Positions 57,131-64,000 of a DNA stretch of 64,000 nt are shown here, one piece after another. This stretch comes from Streptomyces sp. NBC_01306. Its GTDB lineage: Bacteria; Actinomycetota; Actinomycetes; Streptomycetales; Streptomycetaceae. The position numbers and the translations under genes are program-made. The notes below the pieces were generated by a model, which ran no database searches, had not been told where the DNA came from, and worked only from the letters and a program-made list of their open reading frames with translations. Each line of letters starts with the position of its first letter. Position 1 is the first letter of the stretch. The DNA lies in the NCBI RefSeq assembly GCF_026340465.1, contig NZ_JAPEPC010000001.1, positions 4,655,001-4,719,000 of the forward strand, in the 5' to 3' direction.

Positions 57131-57634
57131 ATGACAACTATGAAGCCCCGCACCGATCTTCGACCCCCCGGCCTGAACGTCGACGAGAAGACCACCCTGC
57201 TGACCTTCCTGGACTACCTGCGCGAGTCCGTGCTCGTGAAGGCGGCCGGTGTCCCGGAGCCGGCGGTCCGCACGGCCGGCGTCCCTTCCGGGACAAGCCT
57301 GCTCCAACTGCTCAAGCACCTGACGGCCGTTGAGCTCAACTGGTTCGTCTGGGCCTACGCCGGCGCCGACCGCGAGCAGTGGGAGGACGAGGGTACGGTG
57401 TCCGCCGACGACACCGCCTCGGACTTGGCAGACGCCTATCGCGAGGCGGTCGCCCGGGCCAACGAGGTCGTCCTCGCCTGTACCGACTTGGACCGCCCCG
57501 GTGCCCGCTCGCTGCGCGAGACCCCGGCGCCGTCGATGCGCTGGGTGCTGGTCCACATGATCGAGGAGACCGCCCGGCACGCCGGTCACGCGGACATCCT
57601 GCGCGAGCAGATCGACGGTTCGGTCGGGCGGTGA
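57131..57634 (+). CDS. DinB-family protein (DUF664)
   Basis: A 167-residue four-helix DinB-like protein, probably a thiol- or metal-dependent enzyme. It has the opening FLDYLRESVLVKAAGVPE, LLQLLKHLTAVELNWF (metal-ligand His region) and HMIEETARHAGHADILREQ at the C-terminus with further His ligands. No ribosome-binding site is visible upstream of the ATG because that sequence comes from the truncated transposase; expression may be low or from a new promoter. It is flanked by inverted repeats of the IS remnant. Confidence 0.82.
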   Translation: MTTMKPRTDLRPPGLNVDEKTTLLTFLDYLRESVLVKAAGVPEPAVRTAGVPSGTSLLQLLKHLTAVELNWFVWAYAGADREQWEDEGTVSADDTASDLADAYREAVARANEVVLACTDLDRPGARSLRETPAPSMRWVLVHMIEETARHAGHADILREQIDGSVGR

Positions 57635-57812
57635 TGCGGGTGCGGTAAATCAGGTGCGATCGCACCGGCCAATCGATCATCCGAGCCCTGACCGCCTGCG
57701 ACCACCAAGCCCCTTGAATCGATCATCCAGAGACCGGTTCCAAGAACACGCGGGCGAGCCGGGCACGCTGTCAGAGTGGGTCTGTGCGGGCGAAGAGAGG
57801 GGTACGCAGGTC

Positions 57813-58838
57813 GTGGACGTAACACGCAAGGTGGTCACCCGTGATCACCTGGAAGGTGTCGCGCGCGCGGCTCTGGGGGACGGACGCCGCCTCGCCGGCG
57901 TGGCACGGCTCCGCGGTGGCAGCAAGAAGGGCGTGTACCGCCTCACCTTCGACGACGACTTCACTGCGATCGTCTATATCTGGGACGACGCCGAGAACTT
58001 CTGGCCCACCACGGATCCCGGTGACGCCGACAGCCACACTGCCGACGACCATACGGACCCGTTTTCGCACGCCTCCGGCATCGATCTGTTCCAGGCTGCC
58101 AACAGGCGTCTCGACGCCCTCGGGATCCGCACGCCCCGGATTCTTCTGGCGGATCGGAGCAGGAGCCACTATCCGGCGGACATCGCGGTCGTCGAGGACG
58201 TTCCCGGTGAGAACCTTGAGGCGCTCCTCCACCGCGAACCGCACCGTATGGAGGCGACCTTGGCGGCGCTCGCCGAGACGCTCGGCGTGATGCGGCGGCA
58301 CACAGGGCCGGGGTTCGGCAAGGTCGCCCTGATCGACGGCGGCGGCGTTTCCCGGGGCCGGTCGTGTGAGCAGGGCGTCCTCGACCGCGCGCTCGACGAC
58401 CTCGCCGAGGCCGCCTCGCGCGACAGCCGGATCGGACGCGTCCGCCGGCACCTGGAGGAAGAGGTTCGCGGGCTGGCCGCCGCCGTGCGTCCACGCTCGG
58501 AGTACGGGCTCATCCATGGCGAACTCGGACCTGACCACGTGCTCGTGGACCGGCTCGGGCAGCCCGTCCTCATTGACATCGAGGGCCTGATGTTCTTCGA
58601 CGTCGAATGGGAGCACGCGTTCCTGCGCATCCGTTTCCGGGAGCACTACCGATGGTTCGACAGCCGGGGTCTCGATGAACAGCGGCTTGCCTTCTACACC
58701 TTGGCGATGCGACTGTCACTCGTCGCCGGACCTCTGCGGCTCCTGGACGGGGACTTCCCCGACCGCGACGCGATGATGGGCATCGCCGAGCACAATCTCC
58801 AGCAGGCGCTTGCCTTCCTGCCCTCGGGTGACTGCTGA
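57813..58838 (+). CDS. APH-fold phosphotransferase-like protein
   Basis: A 341-residue protein of the aminoglycoside phosphotransferase/choline kinase fold (ATP-binding N-lobe about 25-130; C-lobe from 135). The catalytic loop that is HxDxxxxN in active APH enzymes is read here as LIHGELGPDHVLV: His235 then Glu237, and His242 in place of Asn. The metal-binding DxD/DxE is DIEGL (Asp255, Glu257). So catalysis may be altered or lost, and the substrate is unknown. It starts at GTG 57813, with no clear Shine-Dalgarno. Adjacent to the TetX-like gene but convergent with it. Confidence 0.78.
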   Translation: MDVTRKVVTRDHLEGVARAALGDGRRLAGVARLRGGSKKGVYRLTFDDDFTAIVYIWDDAENFWPTTDPGDADSHTADDHTDPFSHASGIDLFQAANRRLDALGIRTPRILLADRSRSHYPADIAVVEDVPGENLEALLHREPHRMEATLAALAETLGVMRRHTGPGFGKVALIDGGGVSRGRSCEQGVLDRALDDLAEAASRDSRIGRVRRHLEEEVRGLAAAVRPRSEYGLIHGELGPDHVLVDRLGQPVLIDIEGLMFFDVEWEHAFLRIRFREHYRWFDSRGLDEQRLAFYTLAMRLSLVAGPLRLLDGDFPDRDAMMGIAEHNLQQALAFLPSGDC

Positions 58839-58904
58839 ACTTTGCTGTCTGGATGCCTTGTTGCCTGCGAGTCGAGTCCGGGGACGTACGACGGCGGAGT
58901 CTGC

Positions 58905-60038
58905 TCAGTGGTCCTGCTGGTGTTCGGGGTCCAGAGCGAGAAGGCTTTCAGCGACGCCGTCGCCGAACATTTCCTCAAGGTGCAGGGACGTCTCCTCGCC
59001 GGCCTGGCTCATGCGGGTGAACATGGCCTGCTCGTATTCGGCGAGGCCGGCCTCTACGTCGTCCGGGTTGGCGGCGAGCGCATTGGCGAGTTCGGCGCCG
59101 TCGTACATGGCCCTGTTGGCCCCTTCGCCGTCGGGAGCCAGCAGGTGGGCGGCGTCGCCGACCAGAGTCACTCCGGGCGTCCGGTCCCACTGGTGCCTGT
59201 CGGGCAGGGCGTAGTGCGGGCGCAGGACCGGCGGGGTGTCCGTGTCGGTGATCAGTGCGGTGAGCTGGGGCGCCCAGCCGTCGAACTCCGCCGCGACGCG
59301 GGTGGCGGCCGCGGCCGGATCGGCGAAGTCGATGCCGTCGAACCACTCCAGCGGCCTGGTGAGCTCCACATAGGCGTGCAGGGTGTCGCCGCGTTCGCGG
59401 TGGGCGTGGATCACCTTCCCCGGGGCGGGGGCGAACATCGCGCCGCCGCCGACCGCCTCCGCGACGGCCGGGTGCCGCCTGTCGGCGTCGTACAGGTAGG
59501 TCTCGACGAACGACGTGCCGGCGTACTCGGGCATCGACTCCGACAGCAGCGGGCGGACCCGCGACCAGGCGCCGTCCGCGCCGACCAGCAGACTCGTGGT
59601 GACGGTGCTCCCGTCGGCGAAGGTCACCTCGTGGCGGCCGCCGCCGAGGTTCCGCGCGCCGGTGACCTTGCGGCCCCACCGGACGGTGCCTTCCGGGAGC
59701 GCGTCGAGCAGCATCCGCCGCAGGTCCGCGCGCTGGGCTTCCGGTCGGCCGCCCGTGCCGTCGTCGGCCTTCTCGAACAGGACGGCGCCGTCCTGGCCCA
59801 GAGCACGTATCGCCTGGCGGCCCTCCAGGACGATGGCGCGGAACTCCTCCATCAGACCGGCCGCTTCGAGGGCGAGCTGCCCGTTGTAGTCGTGGATGTC
59901 GAGCATCCCGCCCTGCGCCCGTGCCTCCGGCGAGGCCTCTGCCTCGTAGACTTCGACCGGGATGTCGTGGGTGTGCAGGACGCGGGCCAGCGTGAGGCCG
60001 CCAAGTCCGGCGCCGATGATCGTGACGGGGGTGCGCAT
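58905..60038 (-). CDS. TetX-like FAD-dependent monooxygenase
   Basis: A 377-residue class A flavoprotein monooxygenase. FAD-binding GAGLGG (9-14), second FAD motif VTLVGDAAHLLAPDGEGANRAMYD-like segment (about 295-320), and the arrangement EARAQGGMLDIHDYNGQLALEAAGL closely parallels TetX (EARxFGGTLDLH). TetX inactivates tetracyclines; many Streptomyces homologues oxidise other aromatics, so antibiotic resistance is not assumed. Start ATG 60038 with AAGGAG. It lies beside an MFS exporter gene (minus) separated by a repeat-containing region. Confidence 0.85.
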   Translation of the reverse strand: MRTPVTIIGAGLGGLTLARVLHTHDIPVEVYEAEASPEARAQGGMLDIHDYNGQLALEAAGLMEEFRAIVLEGRQAIRALGQDGAVLFEKADDGTGGRPEAQRADLRRMLLDALPEGTVRWGRKVTGARNLGGGRHEVTFADGSTVTTSLLVGADGAWSRVRPLLSESMPEYAGTSFVETYLYDADRRHPAVAEAVGGGAMFAPAPGKVIHAHRERGDTLHAYVELTRPLEWFDGIDFADPAAAATRVAAEFDGWAPQLTALITDTDTPPVLRPHYALPDRHQWDRTPGVTLVGDAAHLLAPDGEGANRAMYDGAELANALAANPDDVEAGLAEYEQAMFTRMSQAGEETSLHLEEMFGDGVAESLLALDPEHQQDH

Positions 60039-60130
60039 GGTGGCTCCTTCGGATCGGGCCGCCCGGTGACTTCCGGCCGGCTGTCTCTGGAACAGTGCCG
60101 GACCCCACCGACACGCTTCCGACATCCGGC

Positions 60131-60216
60131 CGACAGCCCTCGATGCCGCCTGACAGATGGCCGACAGGCCTCGACAGCCCTCGACAGCCCTCGACAGGCC
60201 CGGCATGTTCCGACAG
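60131..60216. repeat. Phased TCGACAG motifs upstream of TetX-like gene
   Basis: CTCGACAGCC is tandemly repeated three times with 10-bp period at 60170-60199 (last copy CTCGACAGGC). Additional CGACAG words occur at 60131, 60162 and 60211, and TGACAG at 60151, with spacings near 10 or 20 bp. The array lies about 130 bp upstream of the TetX-like start, where an operator would be. Confidence 0.65.
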
Positions 60217-60260
60217 CGCAGGTCAGTGCCGGTTCCCGGCGCCCGGGTCGCCTTCTTCAG

Positions 60261-61637
60261 CTACTCGCCCCCGGATTCCGCGGTCCGGGGCCCGCCCCGG
60301 TGCGTGGCCGCGCACAGCAGCAGGGCGATGGCTGCCGCCGATGTGGGGATCGTGTAGCCGGTGGTGGGGCTCAGGCGTTCCACTACCCAGCCCGCCGTTG
60401 CCGAGCCCGTTGCTATGCCGCCCAGCAGTGCCGTGACAGTCAGGGTCATTCCTTCGTTCAACTGGCCCTGCGGGGTGATGCGTTGCACCACCGCCATACC
60501 GGTGACCATCGTCGGTGCGGTGGCCGCGCCCGCCAGGAGCAGGGCGGCCGACAGGGCGAGCAGCGAGCCGGTCGCCGATGCCGCGATGAGTGGGCCCGTC
60601 ATCAGTACGGTCATGGCGGCCAGGCAGCCGAGCAGGCGCCGCCTTACGTTGCGTGCCGGGCGCGCCGATCCGTACAGCAGGCCCGTGATGCATGAGCCGG
60701 CTGCCTGGAGTGCGAGGACCGCGCCCGCCGCCGAACGGTGGCCCTGCGCGTCGGCGAAGGCGATCGTGGTCACCTCCATCGCGCCGAAGACCACGCCGGC
60801 CGCGAGGAAGACCGCGATCAGGGACGGGAATCCGGGGGCACGGAGCGGTGAGCGCGTCGTGGTCGTACGGGGTGCCGGGGGCGGTTCCGTGGCACGTTGG
60901 GCGGCGAAGATCAGTACGCCGGTGACCAGGAGTACCGCTCCCACCAGGGTGCCCGCCTCCGGGAAGAGCGACGAGCAGAGGAACGCCGCCACCACCGGGC
61001 CGAGCATGAAGCAGAGCTCGTCCACCGCCTGTTCGAAGGAGTTGGCGGTGTGCAGGGTGTCCGGGTCGCCGCGGTGCAGATGCGACCAGCGCGCCCGGGA
61101 CATCCCGCCGGTGTTGGGGGTGGTGGCGGTGGCCGCGTAGGCGGCGAACAGCGTCCAGTCGGGGGCCTCGTACCGTACGCAGAGCAGCAGGGCCAGCGAG
61201 CCGAGCGCCGCGAGCAGCGTGGCGGGTACGGCGATCCTGGCCTGGCCGTAACGGTCGACCAGGCGCGCCGTCCACGGGCCGACGACCGCTGTGGCGGCGA
61301 GACCGGTGGCGGTGACGGACCCGGCGAGCCCGTACGAGCCGCGCGACCCGGCGATCATGATCACGGCGCTGACGCTGAACATCCCCATGGGGAGCCGGGC
61401 GAGCAGATTGCCCGCGGTGAAGGCGCGGGCGCCGGGGGTGGCCAGCAGCCGGCGGTACGGGGCGAGGGCTCCGCCGCCCGCGGTGCGGGGGGTGGGGGGA
61501 GGCTCCGTGGTGGTGGGGCTGGGGCTGTTGCTCATAGTGCTGGTGGTGCTCGTGGTGCTCGTGGTGCTCGTGGTGCTGCTGGTGGTGGGGTTGGGGTTGG
61601 CCGTTCGGGGGTCTGCGCGGGTGTGTTCCGGCTCCAT
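60261..61637 (-). CDS. MFS transporter
   Basis: A 458-residue major facilitator of the drug-efflux type with about 12 hydrophobic segments (for example AFTAGNLLARLPMGMFSVSAVIMIA, LLGCLAAMTVLMTGPLIAASA). An N-terminal Thr/Ser/Pro-rich low-complexity tail (about 45 residues, TTSTTSTTSTTST) precedes the first segment. The start is uncertain: the ATG at 61637 gives the long form; an ATG at 61535 omits the tail. No substrate. Divergent from a LysR regulator 84 bp away that likely controls it. Confidence 0.88.
   Translation of the reverse strand: MEPEHTRADPRTANPNPTTSSTTSTTSTTSTTSTMSNSPSPTTTEPPPTPRTAGGGALAPYRRLLATPGARAFTAGNLLARLPMGMFSVSAVIMIAGSRGSYGLAGSVTATGLAATAVVGPWTARLVDRYGQARIAVPATLLAALGSLALLLCVRYEAPDWTLFAAYAATATTPNTGGMSRARWSHLHRGDPDTLHTANSFEQAVDELCFMLGPVVAAFLCSSLFPEAGTLVGAVLLVTGVLIFAAQRATEPPPAPRTTTTRSPLRAPGFPSLIAVFLAAGVVFGAMEVTTIAFADAQGHRSAAGAVLALQAAGSCITGLLYGSARPARNVRRRLLGCLAAMTVLMTGPLIAASATGSLLALSAALLLAGAATAPTMVTGMAVVQRITPQGQLNEGMTLTVTALLGGIATGSATAGWVVERLSPTTGYTIPTSAAAIALLLCAATHRGGPRTAESGGE
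61543..61578 (-). repeat. 9-bp minisatellite at the MFS N-terminus
   Basis: GTGGTGCTC occurs three times exactly and once nearly (GTGGTGCTG). On the minus strand it encodes repeated Thr-Ser-Thr triplets in the N-terminal tail, if the long start is used. Confidence 0.8.
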
Positions 61638-61721
61638 GCGTGTCAGGTTCTCGGGCTCGCCCTGATGTGGTCCAACACCTGTTCGGGGCCGATTGACGCA
61701 GTTCCGTTGTAAGTTCGGCGG

Positions 61722-62714
61722 ATGCCTCAGCGCCTCCCGGATATCGACCCCCGTCTGCTGCGTGCCTTTGTCGCCGTCGCGGAGGATCTGCATTTCACCC
61801 GCGCTGCCGCCCGTCTCTATGTGGCGCAGCAGGCGCTGAGCCGGGATGTGCGGCGGGTGGAGCGGGAGTTGGGGGCCGAGCTGTTCGTACGGACCACCCG
61901 GCAGGTCTCGCTCACGGCTGACGGCGTGCGGCTGCTGCCGTACGCCCGGCGGGTGCTCGCCGCGTACGACGAGCTGGCGGCGGCCTGGACGCATGACGAG
62001 CGCCCCCTGCTGGTGGATGTGGGATCCCCGGTCAGCACGGCCTCGCGGTTGCTGGCGCGGGCCCGGGAGATCGCGCCCGATGTCGAGTTCGTGGCGCGGT
62101 TCCACAGTGGTCTGACGGGGGGAGCGGCGGAGATCGTGGCGGGCCGCCTCGATGTCTCGGCCGGCCGGATCGCCGGGCTCGCTCCCGAGGTGCTCGATCT
62201 GCTCGGCCATCGACCGGTCCGGTTCGAACGGATGGCCGTCCTGCTGCCCGAAGAGCACCGTCTCGCCGGCCTCGACGAGGTTCCGCTGGACGCGCTGGCG
62301 GGGGAGACGCTCTATGCCGCGGCGGGAAATCCAGCCACCGCGGAGTGGACCGATCTGGCAGCACGGTTGTTCGCCGGGCGGGGGATCGCGCTGGCGGAGT
62401 CCTTCCCGGAGATCGACGGGGAGGAGGAGTTCGCGCGTGTGATTCGCAAACGCCGCTGGTCGGTGCTGGCGAGCACGGTGTTCATCGGGGTTCCCGGCAT
62501 GGTGCTGCGTCCTCTGGTCGAGCCCGTACCGCTGTCACCGATCTCGCTCGTATGGCGAAAATCCTTGCGACACCCGGGACTCAGTGCACTTCATCAGGCG
62601 ATCGACGAGGGTGTGGCCTCTCATGGCTGGCTGGACATGCCTGCTGGGGCCTGGCTCCCTGCCGTGGACATGGCGATGTGCGGGCAGATCAGGGGCCGAT
62701 ATGAGCAACTGTGA
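61722..62714 (+). CDS. LysR-family transcriptional regulator
   Basis: A 330-residue regulator. HTH at about 10-70 (LLRAFVAVAEDLHFTRAAARLYVAQQALSRDVRRVERELG), then the effector-binding domain (about 95-295). Length is usual, with an additional C-terminal 20 residues. The divergent MFS gene is its likely target; the palindromic LysR-type box was not fixed by eye. Start ATG 61722. A membrane-protein gene follows on the same strand 121 bp downstream. Confidence 0.9.
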   Translation: MPQRLPDIDPRLLRAFVAVAEDLHFTRAAARLYVAQQALSRDVRRVERELGAELFVRTTRQVSLTADGVRLLPYARRVLAAYDELAAAWTHDERPLLVDVGSPVSTASRLLARAREIAPDVEFVARFHSGLTGGAAEIVAGRLDVSAGRIAGLAPEVLDLLGHRPVRFERMAVLLPEEHRLAGLDEVPLDALAGETLYAAAGNPATAEWTDLAARLFAGRGIALAESFPEIDGEEEFARVIRKRRWSVLASTVFIGVPGMVLRPLVEPVPLSPISLVWRKSLRHPGLSALHQAIDEGVASHGWLDMPAGAWLPAVDMAMCGQIRGRYEQL

Positions 62715-62835
62715 ACAAGCGTCCTGAAGTGGCTTGAAGCTGCGCTAGATTCGCCCACCGGACGAGCAGCGTAGGGGGCGCTCGGGCCTGGGTGGGGACT
62801 CGGCCCGGCGGTATCCGTCCGGTCAATGACGCGCA

Positions 62836-63786
62836 GTGAATCGACCTTGGGGGGATGTGTGGACAGCGGTGGAAAAATGGCGAGAAGGCGCCCGTTTCGG
62901 GCGGATGCATGAACCGCATGATGTGACGGTTCAACTCGATGGGCTGGGGCGGGAGTTGCCCGGACCCGGACCCGGACCCGGACCCGGCGCCGGTCCCGGG
63001 CCCGGCGCCGGTGACCGCAGCTCGGGCTCCGGGCCCGGCGCCGACCTCGTCCCCGTCCCCGTCCCCGTTCCTGGTCCGCCGACCCGCGTCGGTCAGGGGC
63101 GTGAGGTGCGTGAGGTGCGCCAGGTGCCTGAGACGGGTGGAGTGTCTGAAGCGGGCGAGGTGCGTGCGGTGCCGGACGGTGGGGACGTGCCCTCGGTCAC
63201 CGACAGTCCCGTCTTCGTGGACGCCAGTGGCCGCCGGGGCCGTAAGTACCGCCGTATCGGCTGGTTTCTCGCCTTCGCCTGTGCCTCCTACGCGGTGCTG
63301 CTGGTGTTCGCCGTCGTCGGCGGGGATTCCGCCGCCCCCTGGCTGCTGATCCCCGGGCCCTCCGCCGGGAAGAAGGCGGACACCGTCAGGATCCCGGCCG
63401 GATCTGTGGCATCCCCGGCGCCGGGGCAGGGCGGTCCGGGCGTGACGCCCGCACCCGTACCGGTGGACGTGGCGTCCACCGGGGCGCCAAAACCGGTCAC
63501 CGTCGTCGCCCACGGGGTACGGGTCACGCCCACGCCCCCCGGTGCCCGAAGCGCCCCGCCCAACAAGGGCGCCAAGTCAGGAAAGTCGGGTAAGTCAGGC
63601 AAGTCCGGCAAGCCTGCGCCACCCGTCCGGGGCCCCGGGGGCGGCTCCACGGATCCGGCGCCCGTGGTGTCCGGTCCGCCGTCCGGTGGCGGTCACACGT
63701 CGTCGCCGTCCGCACCGGCCCCTTCGGGCAGCGCGACCGCGCCGACCGGATCCGAGCAGTCCGCATCCCCAGAGAGCGCACCGTAA
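62836..63786 (+). CDS. MatA-like low-complexity membrane protein
   Basis: A 316-residue single-pass protein. The N-terminal third contains PGPGPGPGPGAGPGPG (43-58) and PVPVPVPVP (72-79). One membrane segment lies at about 141-163 (IGWFLAFACASYAVLLVFAVVGG). The C-terminal outside half is Gly/Ser/Pro/Lys-rich with KSGKSGKSGK repeats. No catalytic motif. In S. lividans and S. coelicolor the mat locus (matA-matB) is located beside a LysR gene and smpB, and makes an extracellular poly-GlcNAc that causes mycelial aggregation. Position and partial partner gene fit, so MatA is proposed by synteny. The GTG start is uncertain (GTG 62857 and ATG 62905 are alternatives). Confidence 0.58.
   Translation: MNRPWGDVWTAVEKWREGARFGRMHEPHDVTVQLDGLGRELPGPGPGPGPGAGPGPGAGDRSSGSGPGADLVPVPVPVPGPPTRVGQGREVREVRQVPETGGVSEAGEVRAVPDGGDVPSVTDSPVFVDASGRRGRKYRRIGWFLAFACASYAVLLVFAVVGGDSAAPWLLIPGPSAGKKADTVRIPAGSVASPAPGQGGPGVTPAPVPVDVASTGAPKPVTVVAHGVRVTPTPPGARSAPPNKGAKSGKSGKSGKSGKPAPPVRGPGGGSTDPAPVVSGPPSGGGHTSSPSAPAPSGSATAPTGSEQSASPESAP
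62961..62984 (+). repeat. CGGACC hexamer microsatellite
   Basis: CGGACC is repeated four times and then varies (CGGCGC, CGGTCC). It is in frame and encodes the Pro-Gly dipeptide run of the MatA-like protein. Such hexamer arrays can vary in length between strains. Confidence 0.85.
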
Positions 63787-63789
63787 GCA

Positions 63790-64000
63790 ATGAGAACAGC
63801 CCGAGGACCGAGGGCCGTACAAGCCAAGAGGCCCACCCGGCCGACGAAGCCAGCCCCCGCCTCCGTCTCCACCTCCGCCCCCGCCTCCGTCTCCACGCCC
63901 GCCAAGCGGACCGTCCGCCGGCGCAGGCCGCCCATGCGGTACCTCCTGCCGCTGCTCCTGCTCGTCGCGCTCTTCGGGATGCTGGTGATGCGCGGCTACG
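63790..64000 (+). CDS. Membrane protein, N-terminal part, probable MatB
   Basis: An open frame starts at ATG 63790, 3 nt after the previous stop, and runs to the end of the window without a stop. The 70 codons seen are a Lys/Arg/Pro/Ala-rich cytoplasmic tail (MRTARGPRAVQAKRPTRPTK, PASVSTSAPASVSTPAK) followed by a membrane segment (MRYLLPLLLLVALFGMLVM). MatB is a bifunctional polysaccharide deacetylase/glycosyltransferase; its catalytic domains would lie beyond the window. Identification rests on synteny and coupling to the MatA-like gene. Confidence 0.5.
   Translation, partial: MRTARGPRAVQAKRPTRPTKPAPASVSTSAPASVSTPAKRTVRRRRPPMRYLLPLLLLVALFGMLVMRGY

Larger units (their letters stand above)
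56797..57727. mobile_element. Decayed IS-type element with 12-bp terminal inverted repeats
   Basis: GATGATCGATTC at 56797-56808 is the exact reverse complement of GAATCGATCATC at 57716-57727. A further copy of the right-hand sequence (AATCGATCATCC) lies at 57671-57682. Between them are the 5' part of an IS982-type transposase gene and a DinB gene. The element is therefore not intact: the transposase is truncated and an unrelated gene lies in its place. No clear target-site duplication is visible. Confidence 0.65.

Noticed and set aside
62857-62859. GTG start for the MatA-like protein
   Set aside because: The run of G directly before it leaves only 2 nt spacing; kept as an alternative, not the call.

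Overview
This window is high-GC actinobacterial chromosome, almost certainly Streptomyces. The evidence is the strong third-position GC bias of the genes, the 23S and 5S rRNA sequences, the mtrA-mtrB-lpqB block, secA and hpf close together, a giant NAD-glutamate dehydrogenase, the prfB / ftsE-ftsX / smpB / ssrA order, an LAXTG sortase-E substrate, a WhiJ/DUF397 pair and a start of what looks like the matA-matB locus. The order is that of the core of a Streptomyces chromosome. No plasmid or phage replication module is seen.

Layout. 1-2.4 kb: 3' part of a 23S gene, 5S, and a strong terminator. 2.8-10.9 kb: a membrane protein (minus), then mtnA, the MtrA-MtrB two-component system with lipoprotein LpqB (overlapping genes), and a ComF-type phosphoribosyltransferase; an MtrA-like site sits just in front of mtrA. 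11.3-20.2 kb: hpf, a NarL-type response regulator, an AlkX/YcaQ-type DNA glycosylase, a GNAT enzyme, secA, an Rv3235-like protein, an unknown protein and a HAD hydrolase. 20.6-25.6 kb: the 1660-residue glutamate dehydrogenase. 26.1-31.7 kb: a cell-wall polymer cluster (TagG/TagH-like exporter, TetR regulator, TarS-like glycosyltransferase, methyltransferase). 32.0-35.7 kb: a sugar ABC importer whose first permease carries a large extracytoplasmic insert.

35.8-49.9 kb: an FHA-FtsK ATPase facing two Ser/Thr kinases across a 0.5 kb region with an 11-bp helical repeat, then prfB, a repeat-rich LAXTG surface protein, a small zinc-ribbon membrane protein, ftsE-ftsX, a C-terminal processing peptidase, smpB and tmRNA. 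Signalling, cell-wall and trans-translation functions are adjacent here. 49.95-57.7 kb is different: directly after the tmRNA 3' end come small, mostly unrecognised genes (secreted proteins, a lipoprotein, a PH-like protein, coiled-coil proteins, a WhiJ/DUF397 module, a winged-helix/zinc protein, a Uma2 nuclease) and an IS982-type remnant flanking a DinB gene. This is the accessory part of the window. 57.8-64 kb: an APH-fold protein with altered catalytic motif, a TetX-like monooxygenase, an MFS transporter with divergent LysR regulator, and a membrane protein followed 3 nt later by the truncated start of a second membrane gene, probably matA-matB.

All assignments come from reading the sequence and remembered family features; no database search was run. 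Start codons were chosen by ribosome-binding site, overlap and family length, and many in this GTG-rich genome remain uncertain.
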